Below are positions 1 to 7,776 of a DNA stretch of 64,000 bases, one piece after another. The DNA lies in contig NZ_JNLC01000011.1 of assembly GCF_000702305.1 (NCBI RefSeq), forward strand, positions 434,001-498,000, written 5' to 3'. Numbering within the stretch: position 1 is the stretch's first letter; each line of letters begins with the position of its first letter. A program made the position numbers and the translations under genes. The notes below the pieces were generated by a model that ran no database searches, had not been told where the DNA came from, and worked only from the letters and a program-made list of their open reading frames with translations. The DNA is from Allobosea sp. 117. GTDB taxonomy: Bacteria > Pseudomonadota > Alphaproteobacteria > Rhizobiales > Xanthobacteraceae.

Positions 1-32
1 ATGAACAACAGGCCAAATAGGAGGAACACAAC

Positions 33-1043
33 ATGATTGCCAAATCGCTTGCCTGCTCACTTGCCGGATCGCTTGCCGCCTTCGCCGCGACGGTCTCACT
101 GACCGCCGGCGCCGCTTTCGCCGCGGACAACTGGCCGCCGCCGCAGATGACGATCGTCGTCTCGCACGATGTCGGCTCCAGCCACAACGCCCAGACCCGC
201 GCGCTCGGCGAGGTCTGGGCCGAGAAGCTCGGCACCAAGTTCATCTACGAGAACCGCGACGGGGCGAGCGGCCGCGTCGGCTACGACTACTTCCTCGGCC
301 AGAAGAAGGATGGCTCGGTGATCCTGTCGAGCAATCTCGGCTCCAGCTCGATCATGTACATCCAGCAAAAGCCGAGGTGGAAATACGAGGAGGCCATCTA
401 TCCGGTCGGCTCGTTCGGCATCGATCCCGGCGCGATCTTCGTCAAGGACGATTCCCCGTTCAAATCCATGACGGACATCATCGAGACGGCCAAGAAGCGC
501 CCTGTGACCATGGGCATCTCCTACTGGGCGAGCCCCGAGAACCTGCAGATCCATCAGGCGATGGAACAGACCGGCGCCAAGTTCGAGATCATCCCGCACT
601 CCAATTCCGGTGAGATCACGACCCAGGTGCTCGGCGGCCATCTCGAAGTCGGCTATTCGAAGGTCGGCACCTTCACACGCGGCGGCAACGGCCTGCGCAT
701 CATCAGCGTCCCGATGCCGACCAACCCCGTTCCCGGCCTGACCAGCAACGCGCCGGCCTTCGACAAGGAGATCGGCACCGACACGCTCCCCATCGCCTCC
801 TATCGCGGCATCCTCGTCCACAAGGCGTTCGCGGACGCCCATCCTGACCGCGTGCAGAAACTGCACGACACGCTCACCGAAGCGCTGAAGGACCCCCGCG
901 TCATCGAAGCCATGAAGAAGACCGGCGTCGACGAAAAGCTGCTCGTCAACATGACCCATGACCAGATCATGAAGGATGTGATCCAGGCGCATTGGGATGC
1001 CTTCGCGAAGTACGGAAGCATCTACGACAAGAAGACCAACTGA
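33..1043 (+). CDS. TctC/Bug-family tripartite tricarboxylate transporter substrate-binding protein
   Basis: Periplasmic solute receptor of the TctC (Bug) family, which delivers carboxylates to a TctA/TctB permease. The 336-residue length is usual for the family. Residues 1 to about 30 form a Sec signal peptide ending AAFA before ADNW. GAGGAA at 21-26 sits six bases before the ATG. The first ligand loop is unusual: near residues 43-51 it reads SHDVGSSHN where relatives have a PFxxGGxxD-like loop, so the ligand or its contacts may differ. No tctA or tctB lies next to it here; they could be upstream of the window or it may use a distant permease. The following gene is an MmgE/PrpD protein, suggesting the two serve one substrate. 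Family call firm, ligand unknown. Confidence 0.88.
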   Translation: MIAKSLACSLAGSLAAFAATVSLTAGAAFAADNWPPPQMTIVVSHDVGSSHNAQTRALGEVWAEKLGTKFIYENRDGASGRVGYDYFLGQKKDGSVILSSNLGSSSIMYIQQKPRWKYEEAIYPVGSFGIDPGAIFVKDDSPFKSMTDIIETAKKRPVTMGISYWASPENLQIHQAMEQTGAKFEIIPHSNSGEITTQVLGGHLEVGYSKVGTFTRGGNGLRIISVPMPTNPVPGLTSNAPAFDKEIGTDTLPIASYRGILVHKAFADAHPDRVQKLHDTLTEALKDPRVIEAMKKTGVDEKLLVNMTHDQIMKDVIQAHWDAFAKYGSIYDKKTN

Positions 1044-1142
1044 TGCCGTGAAAATCGCGAAGCTGGTGCGGCCCCGTCGCGCCAGCCTTCTTCCAGGCGG
1101 CCCAGGAGCGGCCGTTCAACTCGACATGTCCGAGAGATCACG

Positions 1143-2522
1143 ATGGATCGCACCGAACAGCTCTCGCGCTTCCTGCTCTCGGTCCCGGAGATCGAGCTGC
1201 CCGACGCCGTCGTCGAGCGCGCGAAGATTCACATCCTCGACACCATCGGCGTGGCGATCGGTGGCTCGCAGACCCCCCATGCCCGCGAGAGCGCGCGGAT
1301 GATTCGCACGCTCGGATCATCCGGCCACGTCACCGTCATCGCGACCTCCGACACCGCGAACGTCCTGGATGCCGCGTTCCTCAACGGCGTTTCGGCGCAC
1401 GCCATAGATTTCGACGACGCCCACCGCTTCGTGCATGCCGGCGCCGCCGTAGTGCCGGCCGCCCTCGCCTTCGCCCAATATGCCGGCGCGAGCGGCCGCG
1501 ACTTCCTCGCCGCGGTGGTCGCCGGCTACGAGGGGTCGGTCCGCACCGCCCTGGCCGGCGGGCCGGCCCATCGCAAGCGCGGCTTCCATCCGACCGGCAC
1601 CTGCAACGTCGTCGGCGCGGCGGCGAGCGCGGCCGTGCTGATGAAGCTCGATCCCGCCCAGACCGTCTCGGCGATCGGCATCGCCTGCAGCCAGGCCGGG
1701 GGCCTCACCCAGTACCGGATAGACGGCGCAGCTACCAAGCATCTCCATGCCGGCTTCGCCGCGCGCGCCGGCGGAGTAGCGGTGCTGCTGGCTCGCGAAG
1801 GCCTGCGCGGCGCTGCCGCGGCCATCGACGGCGAACTCGGCTTTCTCAACGTTCTTGCCGATGGCGGCGATCCCGAGCAGCTCACGGCCGGCCTTGGCGA
1901 GAGCTTCGCGATCGCTACAACCGACATCAAGCCATTTCCGTCCTGCCGGCAGACCCACGCGCCGGTGGACCTCGCCTTGCGGATCCGCGCCCACGGCGTC
2001 CGGCCCGAGGCGATCGAGATGATCGAACTGCGTACCTACGCCTATTGCGACAAGCCCTGGCATGTGACGGCCGAGCCGCCGCAAACCTCTCTCGCGGCCA
2101 TGCTGAACATCCCCTATTGCACCACCATGGCCTTGGCGAACGGACGACTGACGCTCGAGGACTTTTCCGACGAGGCGCTGCGGCGGCAGGACGTACACGA
2201 TCTGATGCGGAAGATGCGCGTCGTGGTGGATGACGGGCTCACCGCTGCCTGGCCGGGCGAGCGCGGGGCGATCCTGAACGTGGTCGCGGCGGGCCGCGCC
2301 TATTCGGAACAGGCGGCCAATCCGCGCGGCGGCGTCGAGAGCCCGCTCGGCTTTGCGGAGATCGTCACCAAGTTTGAGGGGCTGTCGGTCCCGGTTCTGG
2401 GACGGGACAGGACCGACGCCATCGTGCAGGCCGTGCGGACCATCGACACGGCCGCCGATCTCGACGCGCTGTGCGCGCTGCTCTCCTCCAGAGTCGCGCG
2501 GCGTCAGCCGCAGCCCGCCTGA
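1143..2522 (+). CDS. MmgE/PrpD family protein (paralogue 1)
   Basis: Member of the MmgE/PrpD family, which includes 2-methylcitrate dehydratase, cis-aconitate decarboxylase and iminodisuccinate epimerase; all act on polycarboxylic acids without an iron-sulfur cluster. The 459-residue protein has the family's conserved segment at residues 86-100, with IDFDDAH followed by FVHAG, and a conserved Lys-Pro-Phe segment (DIKPFPSC) at about 260-267. It follows the binding-protein gene by 99 bases on the same strand, so the two are probably co-transcribed. Its stop is 38 bases from the end of the convergent dehydrogenase gene. The reaction cannot be read from sequence. One of six paralogues in the window. 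Confidence 0.88.
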   Translation: MDRTEQLSRFLLSVPEIELPDAVVERAKIHILDTIGVAIGGSQTPHARESARMIRTLGSSGHVTVIATSDTANVLDAAFLNGVSAHAIDFDDAHRFVHAGAAVVPAALAFAQYAGASGRDFLAAVVAGYEGSVRTALAGGPAHRKRGFHPTGTCNVVGAAASAAVLMKLDPAQTVSAIGIACSQAGGLTQYRIDGAATKHLHAGFAARAGGVAVLLAREGLRGAAAAIDGELGFLNVLADGGDPEQLTAGLGESFAIATTDIKPFPSCRQTHAPVDLALRIRAHGVRPEAIEMIELRTYAYCDKPWHVTAEPPQTSLAAMLNIPYCTTMALANGRLTLEDFSDEALRRQDVHDLMRKMRVVVDDGLTAAWPGERGAILNVVAAGRAYSEQAANPRGGVESPLGFAEIVTKFEGLSVPVLGRDRTDAIVQAVRTIDTAADLDALCALLSSRVARRQPQPA

Positions 2523-2530
2523 AGACTCAA

Positions 2531-2558
2531 GGCGCGCCCGGCTACGGCCTGGCGCGCC
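2531..2558. terminator. Possible hairpin between convergent genes
   Basis: GGCGCGCC occurs at 2531-2538 and 2551-2558 and can pair across a 12-base loop. It fills the 38-base gap between the convergent MmgE/PrpD and dehydrogenase genes. There is no clear T-run on either side, so intrinsic termination is only possible. Confidence 0.35.
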
Positions 2559-2560
2559 GG

Positions 2561-3541
2561 TCAATGCGCGAAGTTCAGCACCTTGTCGCCCGGCATCAGC
2601 ACGCGCATCGGCTTGCCCGCCAGATAGGCCTGGATGTTCTCCACGGTCTGGGTGAAGTAGATGCGGTAATTGTCTTCGGTCACGTAGCCGATATGCGGCG
2701 TGAGCACCGCATTGTCGAGACCGCGCAACGGATGCTCCGCTGGCAGCGGTTCGACATCGAACACGTCGAGACCGGCGCCGCCGATACGTCGTCCCTTCAG
2801 GGCGCGCACCAACGCCGCCTCGTCGATCAGCGGGCCACGCGAGGTGTTGATGAGATAGGCGTCGCTCTTCATGCGTGCGAGCTCGGCCTCGCCGATCAGG
2901 TGGGTCGATTCCGGAGTCAGCGGAACGTGGAGCGTCACCGCGTCCGAACGTTCCAGCAACTCTTCCTTGCTCACTCGCGCCACCCCGGCCTCGGCGGCGC
3001 GCTCGGCGGTGAGGTTACGGCTCCAGGCGATCACCTCCATGCCGAAGGCCTGCCCGATCCTGGCAACCGGCAGCCCGATCGTGCCCAGGCCGACGACGCC
3101 GAGCGTACGCCCGTTCAGCCCGCGTCCGAGACCGGACTGCCATCCGCCGCCCTGCACCGCGGCGTGCTCGAATGGAATCCGGCGGAACAGGGCCAGGACC
3201 AGCCCCCACGTCAGTTCCACCGGAAAGCAGGGGATCGAGGCGGTCGAACAGACAGTGATGCCGAGCTCGGTCGCCGCGGCCAGATCGATCGTATCGGAAT
3301 TGCGGCGGCCGGTGGCGAGCAGGAGCTTCAGTCGCGGCAGGCGCTCCAGCACCCGCCGCGGGAACTCGGTGCGCTCGCGCATGCGCGATATGGCGTCGAA
3401 CCCCTCAAGCCGCGCGACCAATGCGTCCTCGTCGTGGAGGTGATCCCGGAACGAGACCACTTCCACCCCCGCCGGCAGGACGCTCCAGTCCGCCATGGAC
3501 AGGGCGACGGACTGGTAGTCGTCGAGTATCGCGATACGCAT
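2561..3541 (-). CDS. D-2-hydroxyacid dehydrogenase family protein
   Basis: NAD(P)-dependent dehydrogenase of the D-isomer-specific 2-hydroxyacid family, a 326-residue cytosolic enzyme interconverting a 2-hydroxyacid and a 2-oxoacid. The start at 3541 (MRIAILDD) has GGAGG five bases upstream and matches the family N terminus; two in-frame ATGs further up lack such a site. The Rossmann motif GLGTIG lies in mid-protein, followed by NTSRGPLID (catalytic Arg), DVFDVEPLP (Glu) and LTPHIGY (His), so the Arg-Glu-His triad is intact. It lies downstream of the IclR gene with an 87-base gap that carries repeats shared with another promoter in this block, suggesting its own regulated promoter. Substrate unknown. 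Confidence 0.88.
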   Translation of the reverse strand: MRIAILDDYQSVALSMADWSVLPAGVEVVSFRDHLHDEDALVARLEGFDAISRMRERTEFPRRVLERLPRLKLLLATGRRNSDTIDLAAATELGITVCSTASIPCFPVELTWGLVLALFRRIPFEHAAVQGGGWQSGLGRGLNGRTLGVVGLGTIGLPVARIGQAFGMEVIAWSRNLTAERAAEAGVARVSKEELLERSDAVTLHVPLTPESTHLIGEAELARMKSDAYLINTSRGPLIDEAALVRALKGRRIGGAGLDVFDVEPLPAEHPLRGLDNAVLTPHIGYVTEDNYRIYFTQTVENIQAYLAGKPMRVLMPGDKVLNFAH

Positions 3542-3563
3542 GCGCGCCTCCGCCATCGAGACA

Positions 3564-3592
3564 ATCGTATCGATGAACAAAATATCGTATCG
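3564..3592 (-). promoter_or_regulatory. Candidate IclR operator upstream of the 2-hydroxyacid dehydrogenase
   Basis: The 9-bp sequence ATCGTATCG occurs as a direct repeat at 3564-3572 and 3584-3592. Between them lies TGAACAAAATATC (3574-3586), which is also found on the minus strand at 7082-7094, in front of the MmgE/PrpD-PrpF pair. The element lies 23 to 51 bases upstream of the start codon. Assignment to the adjacent IclR protein is inference from proximity and shared sequence. Confidence 0.5.
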
Positions 3593-3628
3593 CCTGATAA
3601 AATAAAAGAACGTAAGTCCCGCCGGACG

Positions 3629-4378
3629 TCAATTCTCCAGCAGGCGCTTCGGCCGTTCCGTCTTTGGGATTCCGTGGCGAGCCAGGTCCAGCGGCGTCGG
3701 GTCCCCGCCGAAGCTGTAGGTGAGGCGGGCCGCGCCCTCCAGAACCGAGCGCGACAGGAACGGGATCGTCTGCTCGTCGAAATGGCTGGTCGGGCCGGAA
3801 AGCGAGACCGCCGCCACCAACTGCTGTCCGATCCTGAACACCGGCGCGGCGACGGACGAGATTTCCGGGTGGCGCTCGCCGATGTTGACGGCGATATAGG
3901 ACTGCCTCAGCCGTTCATACTCCTCACCTTCCCCTCCCGAAAACGCTTCGAGCACGAGACCCGTGCCGCCTGGCCGCAGCGGACGTACGTCGCCCTCGCG
4001 CAGATGGGAGCGCAGCGTGTTGGGCGATTCCACCATGAACAGGCAGACGCGGAGGTCCTTCTCGCGAATGAAATAGGCCGCCGTTTCCCCGGTCTCGTTC
4101 ATCATGTCCTGAAGGACCGGCAGGACATGATCGCTCACGCGGAAGGAGCGCTGATAGACAGCGCCCAGATGGATGGGGTTGGGACCGAGCGAGAAGCGGC
4201 CTTCCCCGAGCCGGACGATGTAATTGAACCGTTCGAGCGAGACCATCAGACGAAGGATCGTCGCCTTGTTCAACTTGGTCTTCTCGGAGATCTCCTTGAG
4301 CGACATGACCCTCGAGCCGTCCTTGAAGGCCTCGAGAACGAGGAGAGCCCGCTCGACCGCATCAACTCCAGTCGCCAT
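3629..4378 (-). CDS. IclR family transcriptional regulator
   Basis: 249-residue regulator. The N-terminal winged helix-turn-helix (about residues 5-65, with SLKEISEKTKLNKATILRLM as the recognition region) is followed by an IclR effector-binding domain. The first residues, GVDAVERALLVLEAF, are the typical IclR opening, supporting the ATG at 4378 although the ribosome-binding site is weak. It is transcribed in the same direction as PrpF and MmgE/PrpD upstream and the dehydrogenase downstream, and probably controls all of them. Palindromic or repeated elements at 3564-3592 and 7097-7142 are its likely sites. The effector is probably the acid metabolised by this block. Confidence 0.9.
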   Translation of the reverse strand: MATGVDAVERALLVLEAFKDGSRVMSLKEISEKTKLNKATILRLMVSLERFNYIVRLGEGRFSLGPNPIHLGAVYQRSFRVSDHVLPVLQDMMNETGETAAYFIREKDLRVCLFMVESPNTLRSHLREGDVRPLRPGGTGLVLEAFSGGEGEEYERLRQSYIAVNIGERHPEISSVAAPVFRIGQQLVAAVSLSGPTSHFDEQTIPFLSRSVLEGAARLTYSFGGDPTPLDLARHGIPKTERPKRLLEN

Positions 4379-4546
4379 GCCGATACCGCATAAAGGCGGC
4401 GCAGACGGACCGGCACGCAGCCCAGCAAAGGACTTGTCGCGGCCGACCCCCGCACCCGCGAAAATCGAGAACAGGGCCGTATAGCAGTCCTGCGTATGTC
4501 GTGCATTAGAAGTTTGCGGCCACGCAGACGCTCACCAGACGTAACG

Positions 4547-5656
4547 TCAAGCTGCGACCACGGCTCGTCCCGCCCAGGCGGACGCGGGCACGAAAACCTC
4601 GCCCGCCATAATCTTCCGCGCGGTGCGGATAGCGCCTCCGCTGACGACCTCCATGTTGGCGCCCTGGCCGCGTGTCGCCAGCGCGACATCGATCTGGCCG
4701 CTCGGGTGTTCGATCCATACGATCCTGTCGTCCCCGGGCGGCGGATCGGCGACGCCGTCGGCGACCGAGCCGGAAAGCGCCACGCAGCTCGCTACGCAGA
4801 TCGACCCGGTCACGGCGAAGGCCGCGTGCGTCTTGTGCGGCACGAAATAGCGCGCGGCTACCGCGCCGCCGGCCCGCGGCGGCGCCACCATCGCGATCTT
4901 GGGGATCACCTTGCCGGATACATCCCCGAGCCCCATCCGGCGGCCGGCCTCTCGACGCATGGCCTCCAGCCGCGCGAAGAACGACCTGTCGGCATCGAGC
5001 TCGGCCGGGGTCTCGTAGCCGGTCTTGCCGAGATCCCGGGCCCGCACGATCATCATCGGCATGGCGACGTCGATGAGCGTGGCCTCGATGCCCTCGACCA
5101 CGTCGATCGTGTTCCGCGTCGGCAGCATCGAGCCAGTCTTCGAGCCGACAATGTCCATGAAATTGAGACGGACGGCGGCGGCGGTACCGGGCACGCCGTC
5201 GATCGTCGTCTCGCCCTCATATTCCACCCGCCCGCCGGGGGTCTGGATGAATGCCTCGATGCGGCTGTCGGTATTGACGTTGTAGATGACGATCCGCGTG
5301 ACGCCGTCCTGCACCTCGACCATGCCGGTCTCGATTGCGAAGGGACCGACGCCGGCCAGCATGTTGCCGCAGGGCGGCTCGGTATCGACCACCGGCTGGT
5401 CCACGGACACCTGCGCGAACAGGTAGTCGACATCGATCCCCGGCCGTTCCGACCGATTGACGATGGCCACTTTGCTGGTGAGCGTGTCCGAGCCCCCGAG
5501 ACCGTCGATCTGCCGCGGATCGGGGGAGCCCATTGCGGCGAGCAGGACGTTGGTGAGGGTGTCGCGGTCCTCGGGCAGTTCCGAGAGCTTGAAGAACGGC
5601 CCCTTCGAGGTGCCGCCCCGCATGACGATGCAGGGAATGCCGACTTGCAGCGTCAT
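4547..5656 (-). CDS. PrpF-family isomerase (methylaconitate isomerase / oxalomesaconate tautomerase-like)
   Basis: 369-residue member of the PrpF family, cofactor-free isomerases with a diaminopimelate epimerase fold that move double bonds in polycarboxylic acids such as 2-methylaconitate or 4-oxalomesaconate. The N-terminal RGGTSKGPFF (residues 13-22) and the conserved CGNML (106-110) are visible. The start at 5656 overlaps the stop of the upstream MmgE/PrpD gene as ATGA, so the two are translationally coupled. Pairing of PrpF with a PrpD-type protein recalls methylcitrate metabolism, but no prpB, prpC or acnD is present, so a different tricarboxylate is likely. Family call firm, substrate open. 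Confidence 0.9.
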   Translation of the reverse strand: MTLQVGIPCIVMRGGTSKGPFFKLSELPEDRDTLTNVLLAAMGSPDPRQIDGLGGSDTLTSKVAIVNRSERPGIDVDYLFAQVSVDQPVVDTEPPCGNMLAGVGPFAIETGMVEVQDGVTRIVIYNVNTDSRIEAFIQTPGGRVEYEGETTIDGVPGTAAAVRLNFMDIVGSKTGSMLPTRNTIDVVEGIEATLIDVAMPMMIVRARDLGKTGYETPAELDADRSFFARLEAMRREAGRRMGLGDVSGKVIPKIAMVAPPRAGGAVAARYFVPHKTHAAFAVTGSICVASCVALSGSVADGVADPPPGDDRIVWIEHPSGQIDVALATRGQGANMEVVSGGAIRTARKIMAGEVFVPASAWAGRAVVAA

Positions 5657-7053
5657 TGGACCCGGGCTCCCTGGCAAAGGCACGCCGGCCGCCCGCTTGC
5701 CGCCGGGATCTCCAGAAGGTCGAAGCCTTCCGAAATATCCGGCGAGCGGTCGATGGCCCACCAATAGTCGAGAGCCTCGATGGTCCGCGGGCCGCCCAGC
5801 ACCGGATCGCACAGGCGGGCAAACTTCTCGGCGATTCCGGCATGCGACATCGGACTGGTCTCGTGGCCGGGCGGATTGACGATCTCGGCCTGGTGGAGGC
5901 GGCCGGCCTTGTCGCACGCTGTCGCGCGCATGCGGATTGTCTCGGGGAACTCGTTCTGGATATCGTCGGCGACGCGCGCCGATATCAACGCCATCAGCGG
6001 GCGGATGGTCGGATCGAGATAGGCGTCCGGCTCGAAGGCCTCCGGGCCGATCGTACCGTGGCGAAGCGTGCTCGCCATGATGTAGGGCAGGCTGTGATCG
6101 GCCGTGCCCTGCGTGCGCGGGTCCCATTTGGCGGGTTCGCTGCCGCTCTCGCTCCAGGCCTGCCAATAAGTCTCGACCTCGATCGCGGCGATATTCTCGA
6201 TTGCGACCTGCCGGCGCAGTTCGATCGCCGCCCACACGGCGAGCTGCATGTTGTACGCTACCGGCCAGTATTTCAGCCTGACGCGGGGCAGGAAGAAGCA
6301 GTCCGCCTCATGGCCGAAAGCCGGAAGCTCGATCGGCCCGGAAATCTGCTCGGCCAGTCCGTGGCGCCCGCTGAACGGCGCCTCGGGGCCGGTCATGCCG
6401 AGTTGCGCGAGCTGGGTGCAGAAGATCGAGCTGCGCACGGCCGATGCCGTCGCCGCACCCTTCCACATCGAGAGCTGGCCTGCACGCGTGGCGCGCAGCG
6501 GCATGTTGTTCACGGTGGCGAGCGCGATGGCATGCCGGGTCACGTCCGGGGTCAGCTTCAGGAGATTGGCGACCGCGGCCGCCGAGGCGCTGCCCACCCC
6601 GGCGCCCTGGTCCCATCCGCGCTCCCGGAACTGTGCCGTTCTCTGCAGCCGGATGAAGACCTCGTAGGCGACGACCATCGCCGTGAGCAGATCGCGGCCG
6701 GACGCGCCCCTCTGCGCGCCGATGGCGAGCAGCCCGCCGATGGTGTCACTCGGATGAACGCCGGGATAGGTGTCGTTGAAGTCGAGTGTACGGATCATGC
6801 AGCTATTCACGAAGCCGGCGGCATCGGCGGCGGCAACCTCGCCCGTGCCGAGCATCCGGCCGGCGAACGCTGGCTGCGCCGGCTGGGTGGCTACTGCGCG
6901 CGCCACCTTCACGGTTGGCGTGTCGTGGGCGCCGATCGCGCAGCCGAGCGAATCGATCAGCCGCTCCTTGGCGGCCATCACCACCGGTAGCGGAATGTCG
7001 TCAAAAGCGAGTTCCGTCGCGAAGGCGACGAAGCTCTCCAGAATGGCGTCCAC
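5653..7053 (-). CDS. MmgE/PrpD family protein (paralogue 2), most PrpD-like
   Basis: 466-residue MmgE/PrpD protein starting with GTG at 7053, with AGGGGG about nine bases upstream. Residues 89-107 read TLDFNDTYPGVHPSDTIGG, close to the LDFND...HPSDN..G signature of genuine 2-methylcitrate dehydratases, unlike the other five paralogues here. It is the first gene of a minus-strand unit and is coupled by an ATGA overlap to prpF, so the pair likely performs dehydration or isomerisation of the same polycarboxylate. A long inverted repeat at 7097-7142 lies just upstream. It may be a true methylcitrate-type dehydratase, but the rest of that cycle is not in the window. Confidence 0.88.
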   Translation of the reverse strand: MDAILESFVAFATELAFDDIPLPVVMAAKERLIDSLGCAIGAHDTPTVKVARAVATQPAQPAFAGRMLGTGEVAAADAAGFVNSCMIRTLDFNDTYPGVHPSDTIGGLLAIGAQRGASGRDLLTAMVVAYEVFIRLQRTAQFRERGWDQGAGVGSASAAAVANLLKLTPDVTRHAIALATVNNMPLRATRAGQLSMWKGAATASAVRSSIFCTQLAQLGMTGPEAPFSGRHGLAEQISGPIELPAFGHEADCFFLPRVRLKYWPVAYNMQLAVWAAIELRRQVAIENIAAIEVETYWQAWSESGSEPAKWDPRTQGTADHSLPYIMASTLRHGTIGPEAFEPDAYLDPTIRPLMALISARVADDIQNEFPETIRMRATACDKAGRLHQAEIVNPPGHETSPMSHAGIAEKFARLCDPVLGGPRTIEALDYWWAIDRSPDISEGFDLLEIPAASGRPACLCQGARVQ

Positions 7054-7096
7054 GAACGCTACCCCCTGCTGAATTCAGCCTGATATTTTGTTCAAT

Positions 7097-7142
7097 AAAA
7101 TACGGTTTCACTATTTGCGCAAGAGAAATGAAACCGTATTTT
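7097..7142 (-). promoter_or_regulatory. Perfect 14-bp inverted repeat, candidate IclR operator
   Basis: AAAATACGGTTTCA (7097-7110) and TGAAACCGTATTTT (7129-7142) form perfect 14-bp arms separated by 18 bases, 44 bases upstream of the GTG of the MmgE/PrpD gene. Beside the left arm, GATATTTTGTTCA at 7082-7094 is the reverse complement of a 13-mer before the dehydrogenase gene. The spacing suits two dimer half-sites on one DNA face. IclR binding is inferred from context. Confidence 0.6.
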
Positions 7143-7619
7143 GAACGGCGAATTAGAGGTGGCTGAAATGCCCTCCGGCAGCTAGCTTCGGGAGGGGCCA
7201 TACGGGCCGGGCCGACAGCGCAGCAGCATTTGCAGGCCGCGACCGATTTCCATGGCCGGCAGCACGTCGGGGGAAGCGGTCGCACAAGGAAGTGGAGCCA
7301 TCGGCACGGCTTTAGGCGTGACCATTGCGGGCGCGAGATCAGGAGTGTGGGCGCCCAAGGGTGCATACAATCCTCGATCCCTAGAGCGCCCTCGGCTACG
7401 GCACGCTAGTCAGTCGATGTGCTGCTGACCTGCTGCCGAAAAACCTCGCCCTGCATCGTCAGTCAGCTTAGCAAGTCGGCAGGGATTGTCGGTCAGGACC
7501 GCATGCTCGTCCCGAGGACCCTAACGCGGCAGTCGGCCAGTGGCCGATAACACCTGTTTTGCGGTGAGCCGTCGTTTGGCACTGGACGATGATCAATGGG
7601 GACGGACCGCACCGCCGAT
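7143..7619. other. Non-coding stretch without a recognised gene
   Basis: Only short frames of unremarkable composition exist here, including a 62-codon one on the minus strand (7182-7370) with no recognisable domain. The sequence is less GC-biased than its flanks and ends at the decayed insertion-sequence end at 7620. It may be relic DNA left by deletion, but nothing identifiable was found. Confidence 0.4.
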
Positions 7620-7755
7620 TGACCTGAGACCCTTTTCTCCTCCGGCTTAGGAGAGAGTCCGGGGGTGATTTGTGGCCTCAGGCGGCCTGGGTTTCTAGCG
7701 GGATTGTTGCGGCGAACTCTACGGGGGATTGATTGCCGAGGGTGGATGATGCCAC
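7620..7755 (-). mobile_element. Remnant of an IS3-family insertion sequence (3' end of transposase and terminal repeat)
   Basis: On the minus strand, 7678-7749 encodes SSTLGNQSPVEFAATI, then PLETQAA and a TGA stop. This closely resembles the C terminus of IS3-family OrfB transposases, where S(A/S)LGNQTPxEFAA is typical. After the stop, the sequence runs to an end at 7620 that reads TGACCTGAGACC on the plus strand, a plausible terminal inverted repeat beginning with TG. Everything upstream of SSTLG is missing, and the SorC-type regulator gene ends at 7777. Only about the last 130 bases of the element survive. Recognition is by motif; the exact IS name is not claimed. Confidence 0.65.
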
Positions 7756-7776
7756 CGGGATGGCTCGGCGCGTTCC

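Noticed and set aside
2471-4393. A 640-codon plus-strand frame across the D-2-hydroxyacid dehydrogenase and IclR genes
   Set aside because: It is antisense to two genes with clear families and has no recognisable domain. Long open antisense frames are expected in DNA this GC-rich.
4547-7053. Methylcitrate cycle (prpDF) as the assigned pathway
   Set aside because: PrpF and a PrpD-like protein are present, but prpB, prpC and acnD are absent from the window, so the specific cycle is not supported.
7182-7370. A 62-codon minus-strand frame in the gap before the IS remnant
   Set aside because: No ribosome-binding site, domain or relation to neighbours could be seen; left as non-coding.
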